A stretch of 64,000 nt of DNA from NCBI GenBank assembly GCA_009929615.1, contig SAAB01000007.1, positions 1 to 64,000 of the forward strand, read 5' to 3'. Position numbers and translations under genes: made by a program. Origin of the DNA: Clostridia bacterium. GTDB lineage: Bacteria > Bacillota > Clostridia > Lachnospirales > Lachnospiraceae. Of this stretch, positions 9,905 to 18,085 are shown one piece after another. The notes under the pieces are model-generated. The model saw only the letters and a list, made by a program, of their open reading frames with translations. It did not search any database and had not been told where the DNA came from. Numbering within the stretch: position 1 is the first letter of the stretch; each line of letters begins with the position of its first letter.

Positions 9905-10813
9905 ATGAGAAAAAAGATTGTATGGTTAATGGCTAGCGTTATGCTTTTATCAACTATGATGCTTGCCGGATGCGGCAGTAAAAAAGAAGAAGTAACTGCT
10001 GAAAGCCTTGTTAAACAGGCTAATGAAAACATGGAAAAAGCAAAATCCTATACAGGGGATATGGATATGCAGATGTCAATGAACATGACACAGGATGACT
10101 ATTCTATGGACCTTGACATGGGGATGACGGGAACAATCGAAGCAACAATCGATCCTGAGATTTTCCATATGACTGGAACAATGAATATGAGTTTACTTGA
10201 CCTTTCTATGGATATGGATATTTACGCTGAAAACAAAGATGGCGAAGTGACTACATACACAGGTGTAGCTGATCAGTGGACAAAGACAGTAACAGCTGCA
10301 ACTGAAAGCCAGAGCGGTATGGAAGATATGTACGCTTTAGCATCTGATGGTGCGGATATGACTTTAGCTTCTGAAACTGAAAAAATCGGCGATAAAGAAG
10401 TTTATGTTTTGACATCTACTATTACAGGCGATAAACTTCAGTCTCTTGTAGAAGGTATGGGAACAATGACTGAAGGTATGGATATTGATTTATCTACTAT
10501 GGAAGCTAATTTAACCATGAAGATTTACAAAGATACTGTACTTCCTGCATCTGTCAGCATCGAGATGAAAGATAATGGCGAAGGAATGGAAGCAGAAGGC
10601 GTTATCGTTAAGATTAACAGCCTGAATATGGTTATGAACTATAATGAGTTTGATAAACTTGATGCTATTACTATTCCGGAAGAAGCTTTAGCTGCTGAAG
10701 AACTTGATACAAGTGCTCTTGCAACAGATGGAACAGTGACAGAAACAGAAGCTGGCGAAACAACTGCTGAAACAACTGCAGAGACAGCATCTGAAACAAC
10801 AAGCGAAAGCTAA
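9905..10813 (+). CDS. DUF6612-like lipoprotein
   Basis: A 302-residue secreted lipoprotein. The signal peptide is MRKKIVWLMASVMLL followed by the lipobox LAGC with Cys23 as lipid anchor. The mature part begins with a helical stretch (AESLVKQANENMEKAKS) and continues as a predicted beta-rich domain full of alternating Met and Asp, like the DUF6612/LppX-LolA type seen in Firmicutes lipoproteins. The C-terminus is a low-complexity Thr/Glu/Ala tail (ETTAETTAETASETTSES), probably a wall-spanning or linker segment. An AGGAGG ribosome site precedes the ATG and a strong terminator follows. The ligand is unknown. Confidence 0.75.
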   Translation: MRKKIVWLMASVMLLSTMMLAGCGSKKEEVTAESLVKQANENMEKAKSYTGDMDMQMSMNMTQDDYSMDLDMGMTGTIEATIDPEIFHMTGTMNMSLLDLSMDMDIYAENKDGEVTTYTGVADQWTKTVTAATESQSGMEDMYALASDGADMTLASETEKIGDKEVYVLTSTITGDKLQSLVEGMGTMTEGMDIDLSTMEANLTMKIYKDTVLPASVSIEMKDNGEGMEAEGVIVKINSLNMVMNYNEFDKLDAITIPEEALAAEELDTSALATDGTVTETEAGETTAETTAETASETTSES

Positions 10814-10830
10814 ATAACAGAATAAATTTA

Positions 10831-10866
10831 AAGCCGGCAGATTTTAAAAATCTGCCGGCTTTTTTA
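10831..10866 (+). terminator. Intrinsic terminator after the lipoprotein gene
   Basis: AAGCCGGCAGATTTT (10831-10845) pairs with AAAATCTGCCGGCTT (10847-10861) and is followed by TTTTT. It is strong on the plus strand. The A-run on the other side lets it also serve the converging minus-strand regulator gene. Confidence 0.9.
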
Positions 10867-10873
10867 TGTTGTG

Positions 10874-11596
10874 CTAATTTCTTTTTGCGGATACATTTGC
10901 AATGTGTTCAACCATTAGCTGACTTGCTTTTTCAGGATTATGATCTTCAATCGCTTTTGAAATTTCCTGATGCAGGGTGAGCATATCATTGAATATGACA
11001 GGGTTGATGCTGGCATCTTCAAAAAAGCTCTGTTTGGCATCCATCTTCCAGGCTTCAGTGATGGCAGCCATGGCAGAAATCATTAAAGCATTGTAGGAAC
11101 ACCGGGCAATCTCTTCGTGAAAGGTAATATCCAGAATAGCCATAGACAGAGTGTCGCCCTTATTTTTTGCAAGGATTAAATCGTTGAGCGTTTTCTTGAT
11201 TCTTTGGATATCTTCGGGAGTTGCCCGTTCAGCGGCCAGGGCGGCTGTTTGGCTTTCCAGCATTTTACGAAATTCCAGGAGTTCATCAAAGCCGGAAGTG
11301 CGGACAACGGTTCGAAGAGGTGTGGCCTTTAAAATATCTGAAGAACTGTTGACAACGGTTCCACGTTTTGTCCGGGTGACATATCCGGACAATTCCAGAG
11401 CTTTATAGGCTTCCCGGATGGTGCTCCGTCCGACAGAAAGCTGGGTGCACATTAGGGTTTCATTGGGGAAAATATAGCCCTCGGGCAGGTCTCCGTTTCG
11501 AATAAGCTGACTGATCTGCAAAAATATTTTATCAGACATACTTTTCTGTGGCGAGATATTTAAAAGTTTCTGTAAATCTTTATCCGGTGGGGTCAT
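10874..11596 (-). CDS. GntR-family transcriptional regulator, FadR (FCD) subfamily
   Basis: A 240-residue regulator with an N-terminal winged helix-turn-helix (about 20-85; the segment GRSTIREAYKALE is the recognition region) and a C-terminal all-helical FCD domain (about 100-235). The FCD metal-site residues can be seen: Asp and His in DITFHEEIARCS, His in LTLHQEIS and His in MVEHIAN. Such proteins sense small carboxylic or sugar acids. It lies 21 bases after the MFS transporter gene on the same strand, so it probably controls that transporter. The effector is not deducible. Confidence 0.85.
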   Translation of the reverse strand: MTPPDKDLQKLLNISPQKSMSDKIFLQISQLIRNGDLPEGYIFPNETLMCTQLSVGRSTIREAYKALELSGYVTRTKRGTVVNSSSDILKATPLRTVVRTSGFDELLEFRKMLESQTAALAAERATPEDIQRIKKTLNDLILAKNKGDTLSMAILDITFHEEIARCSYNALMISAMAAITEAWKMDAKQSFFEDASINPVIFNDMLTLHQEISKAIEDHNPEKASQLMVEHIANVSAKRN

Positions 11597-11617
11597 AAAA
11601 TCCCTCCTATTCCTGAT

Positions 11618-12835
11618 TTATAAATGTTGTTGAACGCGGTGTACATAGATGCCGACACCGATTTGGACGACAGAAGCAAAGGCGGCCATAATGAAAACAT
11701 ATTCTGAACCGAAAACGGACCAGACAACACCCATGACAGAAGAAATAACAACAGCCATGACGTGGTCTACACTTAAGCCAACAGAAAGGGTTTTTGTAAT
11801 TTCATTTGCTTCAACTGCCAGAGACCTTACCAGATAAGCATGAATCATATTCACCTGGTCCATCATCATGGCAACTATATAGAAGAAGCAGGCAATAAGA
11901 TACATGATTTTAGTCTGAGGCAGCAGAGCATCTTCAAAGCCGTGGGCAAGGAAAGCTAAAATCAAAGATATTCCGGCCAGATAGAAGCCTTCAAAAAACA
12001 GGGTGAACCGCAAACCGCGTTTATCTAGCATCTTTCCAATGATTCTGCTGAAAAAGGTATCAGCAAAAGCAACAATAATGGAAAGCAGTGCCAGCGTATC
12101 TGCACCCATATGGAGCAGTTCAACCATCAGCCAGGGACCAAAAACTAGTTTGATTCGTTTCTGACAGCCATAGGCAATAGTCACTAAATAATAGGGTATG
12201 TATTGTTTTCGAACAATGAAACGGGGACTTTTATCTTTTGTTTCCTTAGGTTTATGTATGTATTTTCTCAGATAAATCAAAATAATGATAGCGGCAACTC
12301 CAAAGATGGCGGCTAAAACAAAGGGGAGAATAACTCCGGTCTTAAAAGAAAAAATACCACTTCGAAAACCAATAAATACGACACAGGCTGTAAGCATAGT
12401 GAAGAGATTGGATTTACTCTTGAAGTTTCCGATGGTCTGACCAACTTCGCCTTCTTTGGCAAGGCTCATACCGATAGAGTCATTCAGCGGCATAAAGAGA
12501 TGGGAACCCAGAGAGTTGATAAATAAAAAGGCAAGCATGATGCCATAACTCGGAGAAAAACAACCCATAACAATCAGACCGATGACAAATAAAATCTGAG
12601 AAATAACCGAAACCGTTACATCAGAAAAACCAGCCAGAGCCGAAATAATAAAAGCACACAGAACCCCGGGAGTTTCCCTTGGAATCTCTATAAATCCACG
12701 TTGGGAACTGGTGACATCATAAACTTCCTTAAAATAATTCGAGTAGTTGGCCGAACTCAGGCCTATGCTGACAGCAATCAGACAGATGGCAATGGTAAAC
12801 AATCTGACCGCCTTCTTATGTGTTGACGCATCCAT
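11618..12835 (-). CDS. MFS family transporter
   Basis: A 405-residue membrane protein with about 12 hydrophobic segments in two halves, separated by a charged central loop near residues 190-210 (KPKETKDKSPR), as in major facilitator carriers. The cytoplasmic loop motif GKMLDKRGLR in the second half resembles the MFS loop 8-9 motif. The substrate is unknown. The start has an AAAGGGGA ribosome site. It is co-directional with a downstream FCD regulator (21-base gap) and an upstream CYTH gene (52-base gap). A carboxylate or sugar-acid substrate would fit the regulator type, but this is inference. Confidence 0.8.
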   Translation of the reverse strand: MDASTHKKAVRLFTIAICLIAVSIGLSSANYSNYFKEVYDVTSSQRGFIEIPRETPGVLCAFIISALAGFSDVTVSVISQILFVIGLIVMGCFSPSYGIMLAFLFINSLGSHLFMPLNDSIGMSLAKEGEVGQTIGNFKSKSNLFTMLTACVVFIGFRSGIFSFKTGVILPFVLAAIFGVAAIIILIYLRKYIHKPKETKDKSPRFIVRKQYIPYYLVTIAYGCQKRIKLVFGPWLMVELLHMGADTLALLSIIVAFADTFFSRIIGKMLDKRGLRFTLFFEGFYLAGISLILAFLAHGFEDALLPQTKIMYLIACFFYIVAMMMDQVNMIHAYLVRSLAVEANEITKTLSVGLSVDHVMAVVISSVMGVVWSVFGSEYVFIMAAFASVVQIGVGIYVHRVQQHL

Positions 12836-12887
12836 AACAATAAATCCCCTTTCTTTTCATCAATAAGATATCACTTTTACAGCGGAT

Positions 12888-13337
12888 TTACAATACCTTA
12901 CGGCTCAGCGTGCTGTTATGGTATTCTGTGGAAAAGGTGACATCTTTGCCGAAATATTCTGGCGGCTGAAAGCTCTCAGCTTCCTCCAGATTAGGAAATT
13001 CAACTTCGGCGAGAATGAGTCCGGAAAATTTGCCGTGAAAAACGTCGATTTCAATAGTCAGATGGTCTCCAAGGGGAATTTCGTACCGGGTTTTGGTTAA
13101 AATATTTCCGTCTGCTTTCTCAAGCAGGTGTTCATAGGAGGCTGCGTCTAGTGGGAGATTATATTCTTCCCGGGCCATAAGTCCTTTTGACTTATAAGTC
13201 AGATAGTAAGAATCATCCTGTCGTCGGATGCGAACAACAGGTTCTGTATTCAGATAGGCCTGCTCAATCTCGTGGCAGGGATAATCTGTCAGGTTAAAGG
13301 GGAGTTTATCAATTAAATATTTACGTTCAATTTCCAT
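12888..13337 (-). CDS. CYTH domain phosphatase/cyclase-like protein
   Basis: A 149-residue single-domain protein of the CYTH superfamily (class IV adenylate cyclase, thiamine triphosphatase, triphosphate tunnel metalloenzymes). The diagnostic ExExK element is at the very N-terminus (EIERKYL). Alternating basic and acidic strand residues follow (RIRRQDDSYYLTYKSKG, EYNLPL, KTRYEIP, IEIDVFHG, LAEVEF), as expected for the inner face of the tunnel. Bacterial stand-alone members are usually inorganic tri- or polyphosphatases, so a signalling cyclase role is not assumed. It lies upstream of the MFS gene and is divergent from the SASP gene. Confidence 0.85.
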   Translation of the reverse strand: MEIERKYLIDKLPFNLTDYPCHEIEQAYLNTEPVVRIRRQDDSYYLTYKSKGLMAREEYNLPLDAASYEHLLEKADGNILTKTRYEIPLGDHLTIEIDVFHGKFSGLILAEVEFPNLEEAESFQPPEYFGKDVTFSTEYHNSTLSRKVL

Positions 13338-13493
13338 AGCAAATGCCTCGATTCATTTAAGATAATATTAGTATTTATATAAGAAGTATATCCTAAACAT
13401 CTAGAAATTTCCATTATATTATTTAACTGAAAGCGGATACTAATAGCAGGATAAGCAAGAAAGCTTATTCAATATATCTTGGAGGTGAAAATT

Positions 13494-13718
13494 ATGTCTA
13501 ATACAAGTGGAACAGGTTCTAATGGAAGCCGTATGGAAGTGCCACAGGCAAAGGATGCCATGGATAAATTCAAAATGGAAGTGGCAGGAGAACTGGGCGT
13601 CAACCTGAAAAGCGGTTACAATGGCGATTTGACATCTGCTCAGGCAGGTTCAATCGGCGGCGAAATGGTTCGCCAGATGATTCGCAAACAGGAAGAACAG
13701 ATGTCCGGACAGCAGTAA
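13494..13718 (+). CDS. Small acid-soluble spore protein, alpha/beta type
   Basis: A 74-residue DNA-binding spore protein that coats and protects the chromosome in dormant spores. The family core is present: a first helix with the germination-protease region (KMEVAGELGV) and the second segment GYNGDLTSAQAGSIGGEMVRQMI. The ATG at 13494 is used rather than an upstream TTG because GGAGGTG sits eight bases before it. Expression is expected late in the forespore under sigma-G; I could not find a convincing sigma-G promoter pair in the 150 bases upstream. A strong terminator follows, so the gene is monocistronic. Confidence 0.92.
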   Translation: MSNTSGTGSNGSRMEVPQAKDAMDKFKMEVAGELGVNLKSGYNGDLTSAQAGSIGGEMVRQMIRKQEEQMSGQQ

Positions 13719-13741
13719 AAATTAAACACAATGGGTTAGTT

Positions 13742-13778
13742 GGGGTGGTCTCCTTTTTTAGAGGAGACCACCCCTTTT
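13742..13778 (+). terminator. Intrinsic terminator of the SASP gene
   Basis: GGGGTGGTCTCC (13742-13753) pairs perfectly with GGAGACCACCCC (13763-13774), followed by TTTT. A 12-bp GC-rich stem. Confidence 0.92.
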
Positions 13779-13785
13779 CACTACC

Positions 13786-13824
13786 TTGACCTAAAGACAA
13801 AAATGTGATAGTCTGATGTCAGAC
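13786..13824 (+). promoter_or_regulatory. Promoter with overlapping palindromic operator for the oxidoreductase operon
   Basis: TTGACC (13786-13791) and TAGTCT (13809-13814) are separated by 17 bases and look like a sigma-A promoter. The perfect inverted repeat GTCTGA-TG-TCAGAC (13811-13824) overlaps the -10 box and the expected start point, a classic repressor position. The regulator is unknown. Confidence 0.6.
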
Positions 13825-13871
13825 AAGAGGATAACGTGGCAAAATACATATATGAAAAGGGAGTTGAGAAA

Positions 13872-14456
13872 ATGAAAGATTTAGTTGAAATCAGGTGGCA
13901 TGGTCGGGGCGGGCAGGGTGCAAAAACAGCGGCACTTTTGCTGGCAGATGTGGCTTTCAACAACGGTTTATACGTTCAGGGTTTTCCTGAATATGGACCG
14001 GAGCGTATGGGGGCACCAATCACAGCCTATAACCGTCTGAGCAGAAATGAAATCCGTGTTCACTCGAATATTTATGAACCGGATTATGTTGTTGTTGTGG
14101 ATGAAGGTTTAATAGAAAGTGTGGATGTGACTGCCGGAATTCATTCAGATGGAGCGATTATTGTGAATACGGGACGGGGACGCGAGGCAATTGCTGCAGA
14201 ACTAGAAAAGAAAGGATATGAAGGCCGTGTATATGCTGTTGATGCAAGGCGTATTTCCATGGAGGCACTTGGAAAATATTTTCCAAATTCACCACTGTTG
14301 GCAGCTGTTGTCAAGGTGACAGGCGTCATGCCTGAAGAAGCCTTTTTGGAGGACATGAAGAAATCTTATCAGCACAAATTTGCCTCTAAACCTGGGATGA
14401 TTGCAGGTAATATAAGGGCCCTTGAACTGGCCTTAAAGGAGGTTGGTGTGGAATGA
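13872..14456 (+). CDS. 2-oxoacid:ferredoxin oxidoreductase, gamma subunit
   Basis: A 194-residue subunit of a four-subunit pyruvate or branched-chain 2-oxoacid ferredoxin oxidoreductase, which oxidatively decarboxylates a 2-oxoacid to acyl-CoA and reduces ferredoxin. The family start RWHGRGGQGAKTA and the FPEYGPERMGAP motif are intact. The frame opens further upstream at a GTG, but the ATG at 13872 has a GGGAG ribosome site and gives the usual gamma N-terminus. It overlaps the delta-subunit gene by four bases. Order gamma-delta-alpha-beta resembles the four-subunit enzymes of Thermotoga and archaea; single-chain POR is more usual in Clostridia. Confidence 0.92.
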   Translation: MKDLVEIRWHGRGGQGAKTAALLLADVAFNNGLYVQGFPEYGPERMGAPITAYNRLSRNEIRVHSNIYEPDYVVVVDEGLIESVDVTAGIHSDGAIIVNTGRGREAIAAELEKKGYEGRVYAVDARRISMEALGKYFPNSPLLAAVVKVTGVMPEEAFLEDMKKSYQHKFASKPGMIAGNIRALELALKEVGVE

Positions 14457-14758
14457 GAACCGATGTTTCAAAACAGAATGAAAAAGTTAAATGGCAGGAT
14501 TTAACACCCGGATGCCGGATTGCCGGCGGGGGTACATCTGTAGCTTTTCATACAGGGGAGTGGCGTGTAAATACACCGGTTATTGATATGGAAAAATGTA
14601 CCCAGTGTCTGATGTGTGCTGCGGTATGTCCGGATAGTTCGATTCCGGTTATTGATAAGAAACGTGGCGATTTTGATTATGATCATTGCAAAGGCTGCGG
14701 TATTTGTGCCAAAGTATGTCCATTTCATGCAATTGAGATGAAAGAAGGTGGAAAATAA
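14453..14758 (+). CDS. 2-oxoacid:ferredoxin oxidoreductase, delta (ferredoxin) subunit
   Basis: A 101-residue electron-transfer subunit with two [4Fe-4S] motifs, CTQCLMCAAVCP and CKGCGICAKVCP. It hands electrons from the TPP and beta-subunit cluster to soluble ferredoxin. The N-terminal 45 residues (TPGCRIAGGGTS) match the leader segment typical of this subunit. It overlaps the genes on both sides (ATGA before, TAATG after), so it is tightly coupled to the gamma and alpha subunits. Confidence 0.93.
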   Translation: MRTDVSKQNEKVKWQDLTPGCRIAGGGTSVAFHTGEWRVNTPVIDMEKCTQCLMCAAVCPDSSIPVIDKKRGDFDYDHCKGCGICAKVCPFHAIEMKEGGK

Positions 14759-15939
14759 TGGCAATTAGAGAAAGATTATCAGGTAATGAGGCAGTGGCGA
14801 CGGCCATGCGTCAGATTAATCCGGATGTTATGGCGGCATTTCCAATTACACCGTCTACAGAAATCCCTCAATATTTTTCCAGTTATGTTGCAAACGGCAA
14901 AGTGGATACGGTATTTGTCCCGGTGGAAAGCGAGCATAGTGCCATGAGTGCTGTTATAGGTGCGGAAGCTGCCGGAGTGCGGGCAATAACAGCAACCTCA
15001 TCCTGTGGTATGGCGCTTATGTGGGAATTGCTTTATGTGGCGTCTTCCAGTCGTCTGCCATTGGTTATGGCCCTTGTAAACCGGGCACTGAGTGCACCGA
15101 TTAATATTAATTGTGACCACTCAGACAGTATGGGAGCAAGGGATGCAGGCTGGATTCAGATTTATTCTGAGAATAGTCAGGAGGCCTATGACAACATGCT
15201 CATGGCTTATCGCATTGCAGAGCATAAAGATGTGCGGCTGCCTGTGATGATTTGCCAGGATGGTTTTATTATCAGTCATGGTGTTGAAAATATAGTATTA
15301 TTGGAAGATGATATAGCAAAGAAATTTGTTGGAGAATATCATCCGGAAGAATATCTTTTAAATTCAAAAGAGCCATTAGCTGTAGGGCCTTATGCAACGG
15401 CACCCTATTTCATGGAATCCAGAAGGGCCCATGCGGAAGCCTTAAAACATGCCAAAAAGGTTATACTGGATGTTGCGGATGAATTTGAAAAAATATCCGG
15501 CAGGAAATATGGATTTTTTGAAACCTATAAAACAGAAGATGCCGATTATATTATGATTGTTATAGGTTCAGCCGCTGGTGCGGGAAAAGATGCTGTGGAT
15601 ATATTAAGAAATCAGGGTATAAAGGCCGGTGTATTAAAAATTCGTATGTTTAGACCGTTTCCGGCAGAACAGATTGCAGAAGCTGTAAAAAATGCTAAGG
15701 TCATTGCCTGCATGGACAGAGCGGAAGGGTTTAATACAAATTGTGGGCCGATTGGCAGCGAAGTCAAAAGTGCCCTTTATGATGCGGGAATTCAGATGAA
15801 AGTTGTCAATTATGTTTATGGTCTGGGTGGCAGGGACGTGCCTGTTGCGGATTTAAAAACAGTATTTGAAGATATGGTTCAGATTGATAAGGATGGCTGC
15901 ACGGGCGAGACCTATCGTTATCTTTCTGTTAGAGAATAA
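14758..15939 (+). CDS. 2-oxoacid:ferredoxin oxidoreductase, alpha subunit
   Basis: A 393-residue subunit carrying the N-terminal pyrimidine-binding fold (AFPITPSTEIPQ, residues about 22-33) and the transketolase C-terminal-like domain II. The VESEHSAMSAVIGA and ATSSCGMALMWE motifs are typical of PorA/VorA. With the beta subunit it forms the TPP active site. The substrate (pyruvate, 2-oxoisovalerate or an indole/aryl pyruvate) cannot be settled from the sequence; the four-subunit layout fits pyruvate or 2-oxoisovalerate. Confidence 0.93.
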   Translation: MAIRERLSGNEAVATAMRQINPDVMAAFPITPSTEIPQYFSSYVANGKVDTVFVPVESEHSAMSAVIGAEAAGVRAITATSSCGMALMWELLYVASSSRLPLVMALVNRALSAPININCDHSDSMGARDAGWIQIYSENSQEAYDNMLMAYRIAEHKDVRLPVMICQDGFIISHGVENIVLLEDDIAKKFVGEYHPEEYLLNSKEPLAVGPYATAPYFMESRRAHAEALKHAKKVILDVADEFEKISGRKYGFFETYKTEDADYIMIVIGSAAGAGKDAVDILRNQGIKAGVLKIRMFRPFPAEQIAEAVKNAKVIACMDRAEGFNTNCGPIGSEVKSALYDAGIQMKVVNYVYGLGGRDVPVADLKTVFEDMVQIDKDGCTGETYRYLSVRE

Positions 15940-15952
15940 GGAGGGGACAAGT

Positions 15953-16888
15953 ATGGCATATAATTTTAAAGAAATGATGAATAAGCCGGAACGTCTGCTT
16001 CCGGGTCATAGAATGTGTGCAGGGTGTGGAGCACCGATTGCATTGAGAAATGTTCTTAAAGCTTTAAAGGAAGAAGACCATGCGGTTATCTGTAATGCAA
16101 CAGGCTGTATGGAAGTATCCTCCTTCCTCTATCCTTATACAGCATGGAAAGATTCCTATATACATAATGCCTTTGAAAATGCAGCAGCCACCTGCTCCGG
16201 TGTGGAAGCGGCATATAGGGCAATGAAAAAACGCGGAAAATTAGATGGGACATTTAAGTTTATTGCTGTTGGCGGTGATGGAGGAACCTACGATATCGGT
16301 TTTCAGTCTCTTTCGGGAGCCATGGAACGAAATCATGATATGGTTTATGTCTGCTATGATAATGAAGCCTATATGAATACAGGAATACAGCGTTCTTCAG
16401 CGACACCAATGTTCGCAGATACAACGACAACACCGGTTGGCACTCTTTCTGCAGGAAAGCCGCAGAATCGAAAGGATTTAACAGAGATTATTGCAGCTCA
16501 TCATGTACCTTATGCAGCTCAGACAACCTTTGTGCAGAATTTTAAGGATTTGCATTTGAAATCCGAAAAAGCTATTTATACACCGGGAGCAGCATTTTTA
16601 AATATTTTAGCACCGTGTCCTAGAGGCTGGCGGTATAATACGCCGGATATTATAGATATTTGTAAAGCAGCGGTAGAGACTTGCTTCTGGCCATTGTTTG
16701 AATGTTTCAACGGTGAGAAATGGGTCGTCAATTATGTTCCAAAGGAGAAAAAACCAATTGAAGATTTCTTAAAACTTCAGGGTCGTTTCGCCCATCTTTT
16801 TAAGCCGGAAAATGAATTTTTAATTGGTGAAATTCAGGCAGAAGTTGACCGTAGATGGGAAGCATTACTGACAAAAACAAACTGGTAG
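15953..16888 (+). CDS. 2-oxoacid:ferredoxin oxidoreductase, beta (TPP-binding) subunit
   Basis: A 311-residue TPP-binding subunit. Cys22 and Cys25 in HRMCAGCGAP, with later cysteines such as that in NATGCMEVSS, hold the proximal [4Fe-4S] cluster. The TPP/Mg motif is GDGGTYDIG followed by YDNEAYMNTG. The ATG at 15953 has a GGAGGGG ribosome site; the frame is open into the alpha gene upstream but that region is not used. It completes the enzyme; a new promoter then follows before the dehydrogenase gene. Confidence 0.94.
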   Translation: MAYNFKEMMNKPERLLPGHRMCAGCGAPIALRNVLKALKEEDHAVICNATGCMEVSSFLYPYTAWKDSYIHNAFENAAATCSGVEAAYRAMKKRGKLDGTFKFIAVGGDGGTYDIGFQSLSGAMERNHDMVYVCYDNEAYMNTGIQRSSATPMFADTTTTPVGTLSAGKPQNRKDLTEIIAAHHVPYAAQTTFVQNFKDLHLKSEKAIYTPGAAFLNILAPCPRGWRYNTPDIIDICKAAVETCFWPLFECFNGEKWVVNYVPKEKKPIEDFLKLQGRFAHLFKPENEFLIGEIQAEVDRRWEALLTKTNW

Positions 16889-16918
16889 TATCAGACATTA
16901 AAAGCCTTTGTTATTTAT

Positions 16919-16947
16919 TTGCCAAAGTGAAATCAATGTGATAGAAT
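16919..16947 (+). promoter_or_regulatory. Sigma-A promoter for the 3-hydroxyacyl-CoA dehydrogenase gene
   Basis: TTGCCA (16919-16924) and TAGAAT (16942-16947) are separated by 17 bases, about 50 bases upstream of the start codon. Confidence 0.6.
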
Positions 16948-16996
16948 TTTATTATCAACTAACGAGATACTTTAGGAAAATGGAGGCAGAAAGACG

Positions 16997-17929
16997 ATGG
17001 TAGAACCAGATATTAGACACATTGTTGTTGCGGGGGCAGGACTGATGGGAGCAATTATTGCACAGTCCTTCCCCCAATATGACGTTCATACAACAATTTA
17101 CAGCAACTGTGAAGATGATTTCGAAAGGGCAAGACAAATCGTGGCCAACTGCCACATTGCCTTGATTGAAAATGGTGCAATGACCCGGGAAGAATCTGAA
17201 AAAATTCAGAATGCTTTGGTGTATACTGTGGACACAGAATGTTTTCGGGATGCACAGCTGGTGATTGAGGCCATTCCGGAAAGTATAGATATAAAGAAAG
17301 CTTTTTATGAGATGATTTGTGCTATTGTTCCGGATGACTGCATTATTGCATCGAATACATCAGCTATTTCGATTAATGAACTGGCAAAGTATGTTACATA
17401 TCCTGAAAGATTTTGCGGGACTCATTATTTAAATCCGGCACATATTATTCCATTGGTGGAGATTACCTGTGGCGAGCAGACAGCACAGCATACGGTGGAT
17501 AAGCTTCATCAGGTTTTTACGGATATGGGGAAGAAACCGGTTATGCTGAAAAAAGATGTTAAAGGATTCCTTTCCAACCGGCTCCAGTTTGCACTTTTAA
17601 GAGAAGCAACTTACCTGGTGGAGAGCGGTGTAGCCACACCGGAGGATATAGATACAGTTTTAAAATATGGAAATGGTCTGAGGTATACCTGTTCCAGGCC
17701 CTTTAAGATTGTGGATTTTGGGGGTATGGACGTTTTTAACTCAGTTGCCAAGTACCTATATCCAGATCTTAGTGATGAGAAGGTGTGCAATAATTTGCTG
17801 CAGGAAATGGTAGATGCGGACAAACACGGTATTTCTAATGGCAAGGGCTTCTACTCCTACACATCGGAATCGGCTATAGAGGAAGAAAAGGAAAGAGATT
17901 TCAAAATGATTAAGATTTTGCATTCCTGA
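16997..17929 (+). CDS. 3-hydroxyacyl-CoA dehydrogenase family protein
   Basis: A 310-residue NAD-dependent dehydrogenase of the 3-hydroxybutyryl-CoA dehydrogenase type. The Rossmann motif is GAGLMGAIIA (about 14-23); SNTSAISI and GTHYLNPAHIIPLVEI contain the catalytic-loop Ser/Asn and active His of the family; the C-terminal domain (about 190-300) ends in GKGFYSY. In butyrate producers this enzyme sits with thiolase and crotonase, but none of these is nearby, so the substrate may be another 3-hydroxyacid. It has its own promoter and terminator. Confidence 0.85.
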   Translation: MVEPDIRHIVVAGAGLMGAIIAQSFPQYDVHTTIYSNCEDDFERARQIVANCHIALIENGAMTREESEKIQNALVYTVDTECFRDAQLVIEAIPESIDIKKAFYEMICAIVPDDCIIASNTSAISINELAKYVTYPERFCGTHYLNPAHIIPLVEITCGEQTAQHTVDKLHQVFTDMGKKPVMLKKDVKGFLSNRLQFALLREATYLVESGVATPEDIDTVLKYGNGLRYTCSRPFKIVDFGGMDVFNSVAKYLYPDLSDEKVCNNLLQEMVDADKHGISNGKGFYSYTSESAIEEEKERDFKMIKILHS

Positions 17930-17942
17930 ATAATGAATGATT

Positions 17943-17971
17943 AAAAAAGCCTGTTTTTCGGGCTTTTTTTT
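17943..17971 (+). terminator. Intrinsic terminator
   Basis: AAAAAAGCC pairs with GGCTTTTTTT around a short loop, followed by more T residues, between the dehydrogenase gene and tig. Confidence 0.8.
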
Positions 17972-17994
17972 ATAAAAATTTTCAATTTCGCCTA

Positions 17995-18023
17995 TTTACA
18001 TATGACTTTTGTTATTATATACT
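17995..18023 (+). promoter_or_regulatory. Sigma-A promoter for tig
   Basis: TTTACA (17995-18000) and TATACT (18018-18023) are separated by 17 bases. The 5' leader then contains the hairpin AAAAATGC/GCATTTTT immediately before the ribosome site. No CIRCE or CtsR box is seen, so heat-shock control is not evident here. Confidence 0.65.
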
Positions 18024-18085
18024 ATAGATTAAAGTGCATAAAAATGCTCTCATGCATTTTTCATATAAGGAGGAATATAAATATA

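Noticed and set aside
18024-18085. CIRCE or CtsR control of the tig-clpP-clpX block
   Set aside because: Neither the CIRCE palindrome nor CtsR repeats are present upstream of tig or clpP.
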